Part shown: positions 33,547-43,130 of the stretch, piece by piece
Layout: each line of letters starts with the position of its first letter
How positions within the stretch are numbered: position 1 is the first letter of the stretch
Origin: Tunturibacter gelidoferens
GTDB lineage: Bacteria > Acidobacteriota > Terriglobia > Terriglobales > Acidobacteriaceae
Length of the DNA: 64,000 nt
Assembly (NCBI RefSeq): GCF_040358255.1
Contig: NZ_CP132938.1
Coordinates: forward strand, 3,286,001-3,350,000
Direction of reading: 5' to 3'
Notes under the pieces: model-generated
Told to the model about the DNA's origin: nothing
Databases searched by the model: none
The model's input: the letters and a program-made list of their open reading frames with translations, nothing else
Made by a program: the position numbers and the translations under genes

Positions 33547-34890
33547 TTAGAGTGCCGTTAGACGAACCTCCTCAGCTCGCAGCGCTAGCCCCCGCGCGAC
33601 TGACGTAAACTCATTCCCACTTCGCACACGCGATGCACCAAACCGTGATTCGAAGATGCGACGAACCGCAGGCACGAAGCTGGTTCCTCCAGTCAGGAAT
33701 ACTCGGTCTACCTCGAGCGCAGCAATGTTGCTGGTCGCCAGGAGCGTATCGACGCACCGCTCAATCGACTGCAGGTCTTCCGCAATCCAGCCTTCAAATT
33801 CCGTGCGCTCTACCGTCGCAACAAGATCCATGCTGCCATCGCGAAAACGAAACTCAGCAGATTCATGATGCGACAGATCAACCTTCAAACGTTGGACAGC
33901 CTGATGAAGCTGGTATCCAAGATCCTCTTCGATCAGATTGATGAGCGCTTCGATCTTCTTTGGCTCCTGCGCCCGGGCGCGTGCACTCTTTAGGATCTCC
34001 GCCACGTTTCGCGTCTTCAGAAATGAAAGATAATGCCACCGCTCGAGGTTGGCGTAGATCCAGGCCGGCGCCGCCGGAATGATGCTTGCCGGACGGTCCG
34101 GAGCCTGCGCGTAGGACCGTTCAAAGCTGTCTGATCCCAACGCTGGAGACACTAGCTTGCGAACAATTCGTGCATCGAAGCTATCGCCCGCGAGTCCCAA
34201 TCCACTGTTACCCAGAAGATCCTTCGCCGTTCGACCTCGCGCGCGAACGCCTGGCCCAACATGGAGCAACGAGAAATCGCTCGTACCCCCGCCGAAGTCT
34301 CCAATCAGAATCAGCTCATCGTGATCTAGCGTGGACTCGTACGCGTAAGCCGCCGCAATCGGCTCCATCTCGAACTCGACCGACTCAAAACCAGCATGAA
34401 CAAACGCTTTTCTAAGTCGCTGCACGGCAAAATCGTCATCTTCCACACTCTCCGCACCGACGAACCGAACCGGCCGACCCACGGTGGCCTGGCGCACAGG
34501 ACGCCCGAACTGCCGTTCGGCAGACAATCTAAGATCGGTGAGGATGCGAGCGATCAGGTCTTCAATGGTATAACGCCGTCCAAAAACTTCAGTCGCAGTC
34601 AACGTTCGGCTGGTGAGATAGGACTTGAGAGATTGAATCAGCCGGCCCTTATGCTCGGCATGAAGATAGTGCTCGATCGCCTGCGGCCCGGTGAATCCTT
34701 TAATCTGCGTGCGACTCGCATGTCTCTGTTGCTCCAAATACAGTACGGAGCGGAATGACTCCGTTGTGGCGGCTCCCGAAGGGAAGGAGACCAGCTCCAC
34801 CTCGCTACTGTCGCAAGTAAACGCAATGGAGCTGTTCGTAGTGCCGAAATCAATACCGAGTGAGGGGCCGATGGAGTCCGTCGAAAGCAT
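33547..34890 (-). CDS. Short Hsp70-family protein (YegD-like)
   Basis: A 447-residue ASKHA ATPase beginning LGIDFGTTNSSIAF (phosphate-1), then ILIGDFGGGTSDFSLLHV (phosphate-2) and VFLTGGTSFVPAVRRIF (adenosine motif). It is much shorter than DnaK, about 640 residues, and ends after the ATPase domain, so there is no substrate-binding domain. This matches YegD-type Hsp70s. It is convergent with the kinase gene. A functional tie to the cell-wall sugar cluster is possible but unproven; the J-domain protein at 15772-16554 is the only J-protein in the window. Confidence 0.88.
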   Translation of the reverse strand: MLSTDSIGPSLGIDFGTTNSSIAFTCDSSEVELVSFPSGAATTESFRSVLYLEQQRHASRTQIKGFTGPQAIEHYLHAEHKGRLIQSLKSYLTSRTLTATEVFGRRYTIEDLIARILTDLRLSAERQFGRPVRQATVGRPVRFVGAESVEDDDFAVQRLRKAFVHAGFESVEFEMEPIAAAYAYESTLDHDELILIGDFGGGTSDFSLLHVGPGVRARGRTAKDLLGNSGLGLAGDSFDARIVRKLVSPALGSDSFERSYAQAPDRPASIIPAAPAWIYANLERWHYLSFLKTRNVAEILKSARARAQEPKKIEALINLIEEDLGYQLHQAVQRLKVDLSHHESAEFRFRDGSMDLVATVERTEFEGWIAEDLQSIERCVDTLLATSNIAALEVDRVFLTGGTSFVPAVRRIFESRFGASRVRSGNEFTSVARGLALRAEEVRLTAL

Positions 34891-34944
34891 GATCTTCTAG
34901 ATTGCCAGATATTCCGACCTCAGCGCTACCGCCTCCACAGATAC

Positions 34945-37104
34945 TTACTTTGCAGCAGGAGCTGGTGGAGGTATACCCAGATCGGCGGCCGGCGGAAGCG
35001 TGTGAGTGTCCGACCACTGACGTTGCGCACTCCGAAGTCTGTCACTGCGGCCTTCCCAGATTCCAACCGTATAGTCGTAGTGCTCCAGCACGGGCCGCAA
35101 CGCATACGCGCGATTTGAGCGATACCAAGCCTGCTCGTACAAATCCCGCAGCAAGGAATAGGCGTCAATGAAATCCTGAATCCGGCCATTCACCCCGTTG
35201 ATATCCGAGAGTTCACGACTTACGTTCAAGCGCTGCTTCTTGTCCGTCGTGTTCTGCATTGCATAAGCGCGTTCATAACCCTCCGCAATCTCCTCAGACA
35301 GCTGAAACTTCAACCCGATCAGATCCATGCGCCGAGCGCCGAATTCAAGCGCGTCGATCGCTGCAGTCTCCCGGAGCGTCGTAGCCGCGCTGGGATAAGA
35401 GTCCGCAGGATCATAAGTCTTGGGCCCCGTCGAAACTCCTGGCGCCGCGGGCGCGGCTGCTCTCGCCTGTGCAATCAGAGTCAGCGCTCGTTCCGCATGC
35501 AGCCGCAGCTCATGCGCAAACGGAAGCACCTGCGCCCCAATCCTCAACCCATCCTTCGACATCGGGTCCAGCCAGAAGATGCTGTTGGTTCCATCCCCCT
35601 CCTTCGCCTGGTCCTTCAACACAGAGTGCGCCAGCATCATCTCCTTCTGCGCCTCATTCAGATCCCCCGTCGCGTCTCCATGAAACACCTGGGCGTAAGC
35701 GTTCTGAAAGTCAGGGATGGAAGACTCTCCCTTCTGCCACGCCGCCGCCGCGCCGAACAGAATCCCATACCAATCCTGATTGAAGAGCCCCTCCCCGTCA
35801 TCATTCCAGATCGTGTTCAGCTGTCCCGTCGACCCCAGCCGCTGCCCATCGGCCGTAAACCGCTGAATATTCGCCAGCGCATAGTTGTTGTTCGGATACA
35901 CCTTGCGAAAGTTGTTCACACTCGGAGCCACCCAGGTCTCCATCCCCGCATTCGTAAACGGAGTCAAAAACCGGTCATAGCCACGAGCCTCCGGGCTGTA
36001 CACCCACGCAACCGCAATCGTGGAATCCTTGAACGACTGCGGCAGATCCTTCAGCAGATCGGGCGAATCCTGCGCGATATCCCCCCAGAACAGGAACCTG
36101 CGATTCAGCGGTTTCAACTCGGCCACAATCCGCTGCAGAAAATCCAGATAAACTGCTCCAAGCCCCCGAGAATCCACGTCCGCCTTAGTCTGCCCCAGTC
36201 CCAGATCAACTGTCTCATCCGCGCCGATATGCAAAAACGGCCCCGGATACAGTGCCGCTAGCTCGGTGAACATCTGCTTGATCAGCTCAATCGACCCCGG
36301 CTGTCCCGGCGCCAACACTGCACCATGGGGAGTCTCCGCCAGCGGCTGATACTGCTCCCACGTCAAATTATGGTGCAGATGCCCGAACGCCTCCTGCTCC
36401 GGCACCACGTCGATGTGGTAAAGTCGCGCATACTCCACCAGCTCTCGAGCCTCCGCCGCCGAAACACTCCCACCCGGCGGGGCCATCAGCGGATTCGAAG
36501 CATACTGCTGCGTATGTTCAAAGTAACGCGAGTACAAATTCACCTTATAAGCCGCCAGCGTCCGAATCAGATGCTTCTGAAACTCCAGCGTCGTCACCGG
36601 CCCTCGCGACAAATCATCATCCAGCCCGCGATACTTCATCGCCGGCCAATCCCTCACGTTGGCCCCATGCAGCACCGCGCTCTCCCCATTCCCCTCGATC
36701 AGCTGCTTGACCGTCTGCGCCCCATAAAACACCCCCGCCGCCGAGTCCCCAATCACCGTCAGCGTCTTCCCGATCTTGGTGATCACATACCCTTCGGCCC
36801 TCATCTCATCGGTGAACTTCACCTCCGGGTGAGCGCTCGCCCGCGCCAGCTCGATCACAACCGCGCCCGGCGAACCCACAATACCCCGCGCCAAAAGCGA
36901 CGCCGTTAGATCGTCCGCTGCGAAACGGTCTTCCACAGCACAAGGAGCTGTGCAAAAAACGCCCACGCCATGAGTCAGCGCCTCCTCCCCCGTCGCATGA
37001 ATCTCGCGCGGCATCGGAATCAACTTAATAGAAGACTGTGCCGAAGCGACAGCAGCAAAAAGGCCAAAGCCCACCAGTAGAGCGCCAAGACGGGAGAAGT
37101 GCAT
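34945..37104 (-). CDS. GH20 beta-N-acetylhexosaminidase
   Basis: A 719-residue exported enzyme with signal peptide (GALLVGFGLFAAVASA-QS). A chitobiase-type N-terminal domain precedes the catalytic barrel, with MKYRGLDDDLSRGPVTTL and the acid pair in LHIGADETVDLG (Asp-Glu about residues 296-297), typical of GH20 enzymes with substrate-assisted catalysis. It removes terminal GlcNAc or GalNAc. Next to the NamZ fusion and the amino-sugar kinase, it fits stepwise breakdown of peptidoglycan or chitin-type sugars in the periplasm. The C-terminal 250 residues are a helical region of unknown role. Confidence 0.9.
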   Translation of the reverse strand: MHFSRLGALLVGFGLFAAVASAQSSIKLIPMPREIHATGEEALTHGVGVFCTAPCAVEDRFAADDLTASLLARGIVGSPGAVVIELARASAHPEVKFTDEMRAEGYVITKIGKTLTVIGDSAAGVFYGAQTVKQLIEGNGESAVLHGANVRDWPAMKYRGLDDDLSRGPVTTLEFQKHLIRTLAAYKVNLYSRYFEHTQQYASNPLMAPPGGSVSAAEARELVEYARLYHIDVVPEQEAFGHLHHNLTWEQYQPLAETPHGAVLAPGQPGSIELIKQMFTELAALYPGPFLHIGADETVDLGLGQTKADVDSRGLGAVYLDFLQRIVAELKPLNRRFLFWGDIAQDSPDLLKDLPQSFKDSTIAVAWVYSPEARGYDRFLTPFTNAGMETWVAPSVNNFRKVYPNNNYALANIQRFTADGQRLGSTGQLNTIWNDDGEGLFNQDWYGILFGAAAAWQKGESSIPDFQNAYAQVFHGDATGDLNEAQKEMMLAHSVLKDQAKEGDGTNSIFWLDPMSKDGLRIGAQVLPFAHELRLHAERALTLIAQARAAAPAAPGVSTGPKTYDPADSYPSAATTLRETAAIDALEFGARRMDLIGLKFQLSEEIAEGYERAYAMQNTTDKKQRLNVSRELSDINGVNGRIQDFIDAYSLLRDLYEQAWYRSNRAYALRPVLEHYDYTVGIWEGRSDRLRSAQRQWSDTHTLPPAADLGIPPPAPAAK

Positions 37105-37358
37105 GAAGATAACGGTAAATCAGTTCTGCCACCCCCGTGGTTTACCTATCCAGTTCAACCAAAAACAAAAAATCACCAAAGTTCATGAAATATCCACAGA
37201 GAAACGTATTTTCTCCGTGAATACCGCACAAATTATTCCTCTGTTCACACGACTTTGTGAGCATTACTCAAAGAGCAAAGGAAGAATGTGGAGTGGGCTG
37301 AAACGCCCCGCACCCTTTCTTGTTGTCCTTACGCCTTTTCATACTTTTGCGAGGTTCC

Positions 37359-39218
37359 ATGACGAAGCAACTACGAGCGACTATGGCGGCGATATTGGTT
37401 ATCAGTTCAATATCTCTCCAGGCGCAAACCAGCACGGCAACGAAAAAGACGACCAGCAAGACGCCAGTTCACAAAAAGGCGCCCGTCGAGACCCCGCTGG
37501 CACGCCAGATCCGCGAGCTGCGCGAGCAGATGCTGAGCCAGCAGGCCCAGATCGATGCTCTCAAACAGCAGAATGCCGATAAGGACGCGAAGCTTGCGGC
37601 CGCTCAGCAATCCGCTCAGGATGCCCAGACAGCCGCCGCTAGCGCTTCAGCCAAGGCTGACAGCCTCAGCTCCAGCCTCTCGACCAACACCGAAGCCGTC
37701 TCCAGCCTCAACAGCACCGTGACCGACCTCAAGACCACCAACGTCGGCCTCGCTCAGACCATTAGCGACACGAAGAAGCAGATGACAGACGCCATCGAGT
37801 CGCCTCTGGCAATTCACTACAAGGGAGTCGAAATCACTCCGGTTGCCTTCTTCGCGATTGAAAGTGTCTACCGTCAGCGTTCACTCAACTCCGACGTCAA
37901 CACCCCTTTCAACGCCACCCCGTACCCCGGCGCAGCCCAGGCCCACACCAGTGAGTTCAACTTCTCTGGTCGTCAAAGCCGCGTCGGTGCACTCTTCGTC
38001 GGAAACCCCGGCCCCTTCAAGCTGTCAGGCTACGTAGAGGCTGACTTCCTCTCGGCCGGCGCCACCAGCAACGAAAATCAGAGCAACAGCTACACCCTGC
38101 GCCAGCGCCAGATCTGGGGCCAGGTAGCCACCAACAAGGGCTTCACCCTCACCGGCGGTCAGATGTGGTCGCTCGTCACCGAAACCAAAAAAGGAACGGA
38201 TAACCGCACCGAGGTTCTGCCCGCGACCGTCGACTCTCAGTACCATGTCGGCTTCAGCTGGGAGCGTCAGCCCGGCGTAAGGTTCCAGCAGAAGATCGGT
38301 GGACTTACCGCCGCAGTCGCCGTCGAACAGGCTGAGATCATCTACTCCGCAACCAACGCCAATGCGAACTTCTTCATCGGCAACGCAGGCGCAGGCGGCG
38401 GTCTCTACAACCTCACTGCCAACTACTCCAACAACGTCGCACCGGATGTCATCGTCAAGTTTGCCTATGACGCGAAGTACGGTCACTTTGAGGCCGGTGG
38501 CTTGGCTCGCTGGTTCCGCGACCGCTACTACCCCAACCAGACCCTCACCGTCCCATCTGCTGTAGGTGGCAATAACAACACCAAGGTTGGTGGCGGCTTC
38601 TTCGCCAACGCCCGCACGCCCATCACTCACTATGCGGACTTCGGCCTTCACTTCCTTGGCGGCACCGGAGTAGGCCGCTACGGTACCTCTACCTTGCCCG
38701 ATGTCACCGTGCACCCCGACGGAACTCTGGCTCCCATCAAGAACTACCAGTTCCTGGGATCGCTCGAGCTTCACCCGCAGAAGAAGCTCGATCTCGACCT
38801 CTACTATGGTACTGAGTACGCGCAGCGCACCACCTACCTCAGCACCGTGGGTGCAGATGCCGGCAAGCTCGTCGGTTACGCACCCATCAGCAGCTCCAAT
38901 GCAGGTTGCGGCATCGAGACACTGCCTACCTCTACCGGCAATGGACTCGCCGGTGCCGCTCCCTACAACCCTGGTACGCCTGCAAGCTGCCTGGGCGCAA
39001 CCCGTCAGGTCTCCGAACTTACCGGAGAGTTCGTCTACCGCTTCTACAACAGCCCCAAGTACGGCCGTCTGCAGTACACCGTGCAGTACAGCTACCTCCA
39101 AAGGGTCGGCTGGGCCGGTTTGACCAGCGGTACCTTCGGTTCTTCCACCGCAACCTACGGCGCTCCCAAGGCCAACAACAACATGGTCTTCACCGGCCTC
39201 CGTTACTACATCCCGTAA
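37359..39218 (+). CDS. Outer-membrane porin-like protein with N-terminal coiled coil
   Basis: The ATG at 37359 has GAGG 5 nt upstream; an in-frame start at 37320 would precede the signal. The 619-residue protein has a signal peptide (MAAILVISSISLQA-QT) and a Lys-rich stretch. A coiled coil follows (about residues 47-145; REQMLSQQAQIDALKQQNAD), which probably trimerises and may bind peptidoglycan. Then comes a long beta-strand-rich barrel with alternating aromatic and polar residues, ending GLRYYIP. It resembles acidobacterial porins. The solute is unknown. It ends 18 nt before a strong terminator. Confidence 0.8.
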   Translation: MTKQLRATMAAILVISSISLQAQTSTATKKTTSKTPVHKKAPVETPLARQIRELREQMLSQQAQIDALKQQNADKDAKLAAAQQSAQDAQTAAASASAKADSLSSSLSTNTEAVSSLNSTVTDLKTTNVGLAQTISDTKKQMTDAIESPLAIHYKGVEITPVAFFAIESVYRQRSLNSDVNTPFNATPYPGAAQAHTSEFNFSGRQSRVGALFVGNPGPFKLSGYVEADFLSAGATSNENQSNSYTLRQRQIWGQVATNKGFTLTGGQMWSLVTETKKGTDNRTEVLPATVDSQYHVGFSWERQPGVRFQQKIGGLTAAVAVEQAEIIYSATNANANFFIGNAGAGGGLYNLTANYSNNVAPDVIVKFAYDAKYGHFEAGGLARWFRDRYYPNQTLTVPSAVGGNNNTKVGGGFFANARTPITHYADFGLHFLGGTGVGRYGTSTLPDVTVHPDGTLAPIKNYQFLGSLELHPQKKLDLDLYYGTEYAQRTTYLSTVGADAGKLVGYAPISSSNAGCGIETLPTSTGNGLAGAAPYNPGTPASCLGATRQVSELTGEFVYRFYNSPKYGRLQYTVQYSYLQRVGWAGLTSGTFGSSTATYGAPKANNNMVFTGLRYYIP

Positions 39219-39236
39219 CGGCTGCCGATTCACGAG

Positions 39237-39264
39237 AAAGGCACCCCTCGGGGTGCCTTTTTTT
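39237..39264 (+). terminator. Rho-independent terminator of the porin gene
   Basis: Stem AAAGGCACCCC/GGGGTGCCTTT (39237-39247 with 39250-39260) followed by a T run. It lies directly downstream of the porin stop codon. Confidence 0.9.
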
Positions 39265-39298
39265 CGTTCGCAACCTGTAGCGACAATCGACCGCCAAT

Positions 39299-39904
39299 TC
39301 AAGCTTTCATAAACTTCATCGAAGCCGAGTTCATGCAATACCGCAGTCCCGTCGGTGCCGGGCCATCGTCGAAGACGTGCCCTAAATGCCCCTCGCAACG
39401 CATGCACTTTACCTCGGTACGATCTATGCCCAGCGAGCGATCCGCCACCTCCGCGATATTCTCTTTCGCAATCGGCGCCCAGAAGCTCGGCCAGCCGGTG
39501 CCGGATTCGAACTTCGTCTGCGAGTCGAACAACGCGGTGTCACAGCAGATGCAACGAAAGACACCTTTTCCATGCTCGTTCAGGCTGACGCCCGAATAGG
39601 GCATCTCGGTATCCGCCTCCCGCGCGATCTCAAATGAGTTCTTGCCCAACTGTCGAAGCCACTCTCCGTCGGGCTTCACAATCTTTGCAACCGTCTGCTT
39701 CCCAAGGTTCTTCCCGTCATTGCCAAAGTTGACGATCGTGACCTCACCCGGTGTCCCATGCACCGCCACGCTCGCCTCGACTCCGGGAGCCCTCCGCATC
39801 ACAAGCACAGCATAAGAGGCCGCAACCGCAGCGCCGCCGGCCACAAACACTCGTCTTGTCATCTTCCTGGAACCATCGTCGCGGCTGACATCCGAATCAA
39901 ACAT
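39299..39904 (-). CDS. msrB: Peptide-methionine (R)-S-oxide reductase, Tat-type signal
   Basis: Start at ATG 39904, which lies about 25 nt downstream of the -10 of a candidate promoter; an ATG at 39862 is possible but its ribosome site is too close. About 201 residues: MTRRVFVAGGAAVAASYAVL is a twin-arginine-type signal, so the enzyme is probably periplasmic. The MsrB fold shows zinc cysteines (CICC and CMRC), EGHLGHVFDDGP, and the active-site RYCMNS near the end. It repairs methionine R-sulfoxide. The promoter motif links it to the oxidative/metal-stress genes at 58-61 kb. Confidence 0.9.
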   Translation of the reverse strand: MFDSDVSRDDGSRKMTRRVFVAGGAAVAASYAVLVMRRAPGVEASVAVHGTPGEVTIVNFGNDGKNLGKQTVAKIVKPDGEWLRQLGKNSFEIAREADTEMPYSGVSLNEHGKGVFRCICCDTALFDSQTKFESGTGWPSFWAPIAKENIAEVADRSLGIDRTEVKCMRCEGHLGHVFDDGPAPTGLRYCMNSASMKFMKA

Positions 39905-39928
39905 AAGGAGACCCCAGGCTTCTACTAT

Positions 39929-39956
39929 GCGACGGGAGCAATCAAAAAAGGTTACA
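39929..39956 (-). promoter_or_regulatory. Candidate ECF-type promoter of msrB
   Basis: TGTAACC at 39956-39950, 15 nt spacer, CGTC at 39934-39931, reading toward msrB, which starts 25 nt further on. CCTGTAACC precedes a T-rich spacer. It is the same motif as at three other sites near 58-60 kb. Confidence 0.6.
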
Positions 39957-40060
39957 GGCGACCGATTCCTACCTTTTGTTCGAGCTACGGCTAAATCTTT
40001 GGTACGCTTCAATGTGCCGGTATCTTCGGATGCCTGGAGCTTCTGAAGAGGTGATGAAGG

Positions 40061-41464
40061 ATGATTCTCGATCCAAACCGGCTTTTCCCTGCGGACAGCG
40101 AGGCGCGGTCAGTCGCCGCAAGATTGTATGAAACAGTTCGCGACCTGCCAATCATCTCCCCGCACGGTCACACCGACCCGCGCTGGTTCGCCGAGAACGA
40201 ACCCTTTGCCAATCCCACGGCCCTCTTCATTCAGCCTGACCACTACATCTTTCGCATGCTGTACTCGCAGGGAATCTCGCTGGAGTCGCTAGGCATCCCT
40301 CCGCTCGACGGCACCGCCGCTCCGGTCGATCCGAAAGAGGTCTGGCGTATCTTCGCCAGAAACTACTATTTCTTTCGTGGTACTCCCACTCGTCTATGGC
40401 TCGACTACTCGTTTGAAAATCAATTCGGCCTGACCAAACGTCTTAGCCCGGAAAATGCGGATGAATACTACGAAATCATCGCCAGGAAACTCCAGACGCC
40501 TGAGTTCCGTCCGCGCGCACTCTACGAGCGGTTCAATATCGAGGTCCTCTCCACCACCGACACCCCCCTCGACACCCTCGAATACCACAAGGCCATAAAG
40601 GAGTCTGGCTGGAAGGGCCGCATACTGCCAACCTTTCGTCCGGATCCTGTGATCGACGCCGACTACACCGGCTTCCTCGCCAACATCCAGAAGCTCGGCG
40701 AGATCACTGGAGAAGATACCGCCACATGGAAGGGCTATCTCAACGCACTCCGCAACCGCCGCGCCTTCTTCAAGTCCATGGGAGCCACCGCAACCGATCA
40801 CGGCCACCCCACAGCCTTCACAGCAGACCTGGACCCTGACACCGCCGCCTCGCTCTTTGGTCGCATCATCTCCGGCCGCTCCGTACCCCAGGAGCAGGAG
40901 TACTTCCGCGGCCAGATGCTCACCGAGATGGCCGGCATGAGCGTCGAAGATGGCCTCACCATGCAACTCCATCCCGGCTCGGTCCGCAACCACAACCGCC
41001 AGCTCTACGAGAGATTCGGCCGCGACAAAGGCGCCGACATCCCCTCCCAGACCGAGTACGTCCGCGGTCTTCAGCCCCTGCTGAACCGCTACGGAAACGA
41101 CCAGCGGCTGACCTTTATTCTCTTCACCCTCGACGAATCCACCTTCTCCCGCGAACTGGCTCCCCTGGCCGGACACTACCCCGCGCTCAAGCTCGGTCCT
41201 CCCTGGTGGTTCCACGACTCCGCCGAGGGCATGATGCGCTTCCGCGAGCAAGCCACCGAAACCGCCGGCTTCTACAACACCGTCGGCTTCAACGACGACA
41301 CCCGTGCCCTCCTCTCTATCCCCTCTCGTCACGACGTAGCCCGTCGCATCGACTGCGCCTTCCTTGGACGTCTCGTAGTCGAACACCGCCTCGACGAAGA
41401 CGAAGCCTTCGAGGTAATAAAAGACCTCACCGTAAACCTGGTTAGAAAAGCCTACAAACTATAA
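40061..41464 (+). CDS. uxaC: Glucuronate (uronate) isomerase
   Basis: A 467-residue UxaC: turns D-glucuronate and D-galacturonate into fructuronate and tagaturonate. Signatures include LPIISPHGHTDPRWFAENEP (metal-site HGHTDP), ERFNIEVLSTTDTPLDTLEYH, MQLHPGSVRNHNRQLYERFG and GPPWWFHDSAEGMMRF. The start ATG at 40061 follows GAGGTGATGAAGG. It opens the sugar-acid block; the neighbour downstream is LarA-like, then gluconokinase and an SDR, all on the same strand. Confidence 0.95.
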   Translation: MILDPNRLFPADSEARSVAARLYETVRDLPIISPHGHTDPRWFAENEPFANPTALFIQPDHYIFRMLYSQGISLESLGIPPLDGTAAPVDPKEVWRIFARNYYFFRGTPTRLWLDYSFENQFGLTKRLSPENADEYYEIIARKLQTPEFRPRALYERFNIEVLSTTDTPLDTLEYHKAIKESGWKGRILPTFRPDPVIDADYTGFLANIQKLGEITGEDTATWKGYLNALRNRRAFFKSMGATATDHGHPTAFTADLDPDTAASLFGRIISGRSVPQEQEYFRGQMLTEMAGMSVEDGLTMQLHPGSVRNHNRQLYERFGRDKGADIPSQTEYVRGLQPLLNRYGNDQRLTFILFTLDESTFSRELAPLAGHYPALKLGPPWWFHDSAEGMMRFREQATETAGFYNTVGFNDDTRALLSIPSRHDVARRIDCAFLGRLVVEHRLDEDEAFEVIKDLTVNLVRKAYKL

Positions 41465-41809
41465 AAATTCGCCGGAACAAGAGGGAGGGATAACGCAGCC
41501 GCAAAATCTGGATAGCCCTGGCCAACCAATGAAAAAATAATTCAAAATCTTGGCGTATTTTTTGTGGTCCAAATCAACGCTGTTTTTTCTCCACATCAGC
41601 CACACATCTCACCACGTTCTCACCAGCAAAACACCACTACAAACTCACCCATTTTCCATCAACCCCTACAAAAAAACGCAGCAAAACCAACAAAAAGTAC
41701 CCCATGCAGACCGTCCAGATTTTTTTTCACGACACCAGCAAATTTTCGACTTCGTGCATCCCATCGACTCAACGAATTCGCACCAGTACCGGGAGTAAGA
41801 TCAAAGCCC
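41465..41809. other. AT-rich leader before the LarA-like gene
   Basis: A 345-bp region, markedly A/T-rich, with several A and T runs. An open frame runs through it into the LarA-like gene, but the residues look like untranslated DNA and the true start is taken as 41810. It could hold a promoter or leader; no clear hairpin terminator was seen. Confidence 0.5.
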
Positions 41810-43084
41810 ATGAGCCTATTTTTCGCCGGTGGCAGCGCGACAACGGAGATGTCCCTCCAGGAAGTGCAAACAAACCTCTTCCAGGCCCTGGACAAGCTGG
41901 GCCCACGCAGGAAAGTCCTCGCAATCCCACCAGATTTCACGCGCATGCACTCCCAAAGCGGCGTCCTGACTGAACTTGCGTGGCAGTACTACGGAGATAA
42001 ACTCACCGACATCCTCCCCGCCCTCGGCACTCATAAGCCGATGTCCGATCAGGAGATTGCAACAATGTACGGCGCTACTCCGCGAACTCTCTTTCGCGTG
42101 CACGATTGGCGCAACGACGTCGTCACTCTAGGAGAAGTTCCCAGAGAATTCATGTACGAAGTAAGCGAAGGAAAGCTCGACTACACATGGCCCGCACAAG
42201 TAAACAAACTGCTACGCGACGGGGGACATGATCTCATCCTCTCGATCGGCCAGGTCGTTCCCCATGAGGTTGTCGGCATGGCGAACTACAACAAAAACAT
42301 CTTCGTAGGCACTGGTGGCTCCATAGGAATTCACCGCAGCCACTTTCTCGGCGCTGTGTACGGTATGGAGCGCATGATGGGACGCGCCGATACTCCTGTT
42401 CGCCGCGTACTCAACTACGCGAGCGAGCACTTCGCCAGTCAGATGCCGATCGTTTATGTGCAGACGGTAGTAGGGAAAAACGTCGACGGAAAGCTAGTCA
42501 TTCGCGGCCTCTACATTGGAGATGACGCAGAGTGCTTCAAACTCGCCGCAGCTCTTAGCCTGAAGGTCAATTTCAAGATGATGGATCGCGAAATCAAGAG
42601 GGCAGTCGTCTTCCTCGATCCCCACGAGTTCAAAAGTACGTGGCTCGGTAACAAAAGCATCTATCGCACACGCATGGCTCTCGCGGATAACGCTGAACTT
42701 GTCGTCCTTGCTCCAGGCGTCCACGAATTTGGCGAAGACGCTGCCATCGATGCTCTAATCCGCAAGTACGGCTACTGCGGAACTCCTAAAACACTTGAAG
42801 CTGCTAAGGAAGATGCACAGCTTGCTGGAAATTTGAGTGCTGCCGCCCACCTCATCCATGGGTCTAGCGAAGGTCGCTTTACTATCCGTTACTGCCCGGG
42901 CCACTTGACCCGCGAGGAGATCGAAGGCGTTCACTTTGAGTATGGCGATCTCGCCGAGATGACCTCGAAGTACAATCCTGCCACGCTGGAAGACGGTTGG
43001 AACACAGTGGATGGTGAGGAGATCTTCTACATCTCCAATCCTGGTCTTGGGCTTTGGGCCTATCGTGGTCGCTTCGGGAGCTAG
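41810..43084 (+). CDS. LarA-like nickel-pincer racemase/epimerase (DUF2088)
   Basis: About 424 residues from ATG 41810 (a longer in-frame extension to 41564 is untypical). It belongs to the LarA superfamily that uses the nickel-pincer nucleotide. The cofactor ligands of LarA are present with the same spacing: His75 in LGTHKPMS, His152 in VVPHEVVG, Lys162 in MANYNKN (10 residues on), and His178 in IHRSHF (16 residues further). The cofactor genes larB, larC and larE lie 2-7 kb downstream. As it sits between uxaC and gluconokinase, it may racemise or epimerise a hexuronate or aldonate rather than lactate. Confidence 0.85.
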   Translation: MSLFFAGGSATTEMSLQEVQTNLFQALDKLGPRRKVLAIPPDFTRMHSQSGVLTELAWQYYGDKLTDILPALGTHKPMSDQEIATMYGATPRTLFRVHDWRNDVVTLGEVPREFMYEVSEGKLDYTWPAQVNKLLRDGGHDLILSIGQVVPHEVVGMANYNKNIFVGTGGSIGIHRSHFLGAVYGMERMMGRADTPVRRVLNYASEHFASQMPIVYVQTVVGKNVDGKLVIRGLYIGDDAECFKLAAALSLKVNFKMMDREIKRAVVFLDPHEFKSTWLGNKSIYRTRMALADNAELVVLAPGVHEFGEDAAIDALIRKYGYCGTPKTLEAAKEDAQLAGNLSAAAHLIHGSSEGRFTIRYCPGHLTREEIEGVHFEYGDLAEMTSKYNPATLEDGWNTVDGEEIFYISNPGLGLWAYRGRFGS

Positions 43085-43130
43085 TTACAGGAATACTGTC
43101 TGTGTCGGTCGGTTGAGAGGATGTTGCTGG

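Noticed and set aside
38025-39407. A 460-residue open frame on the minus strand opposite the porin gene
   Set aside because: It is antisense to a porin with clear signal peptide, terminator and barrel features, and its residues are low in any recognisable motif; long opposite frames are common in high-GC genes.
41564-41809. N-terminal extension of the LarA-like protein
   Set aside because: The added residues are low-complexity from AT-rich DNA and there is no family match; the ATG at 41810 opens the conserved fold.
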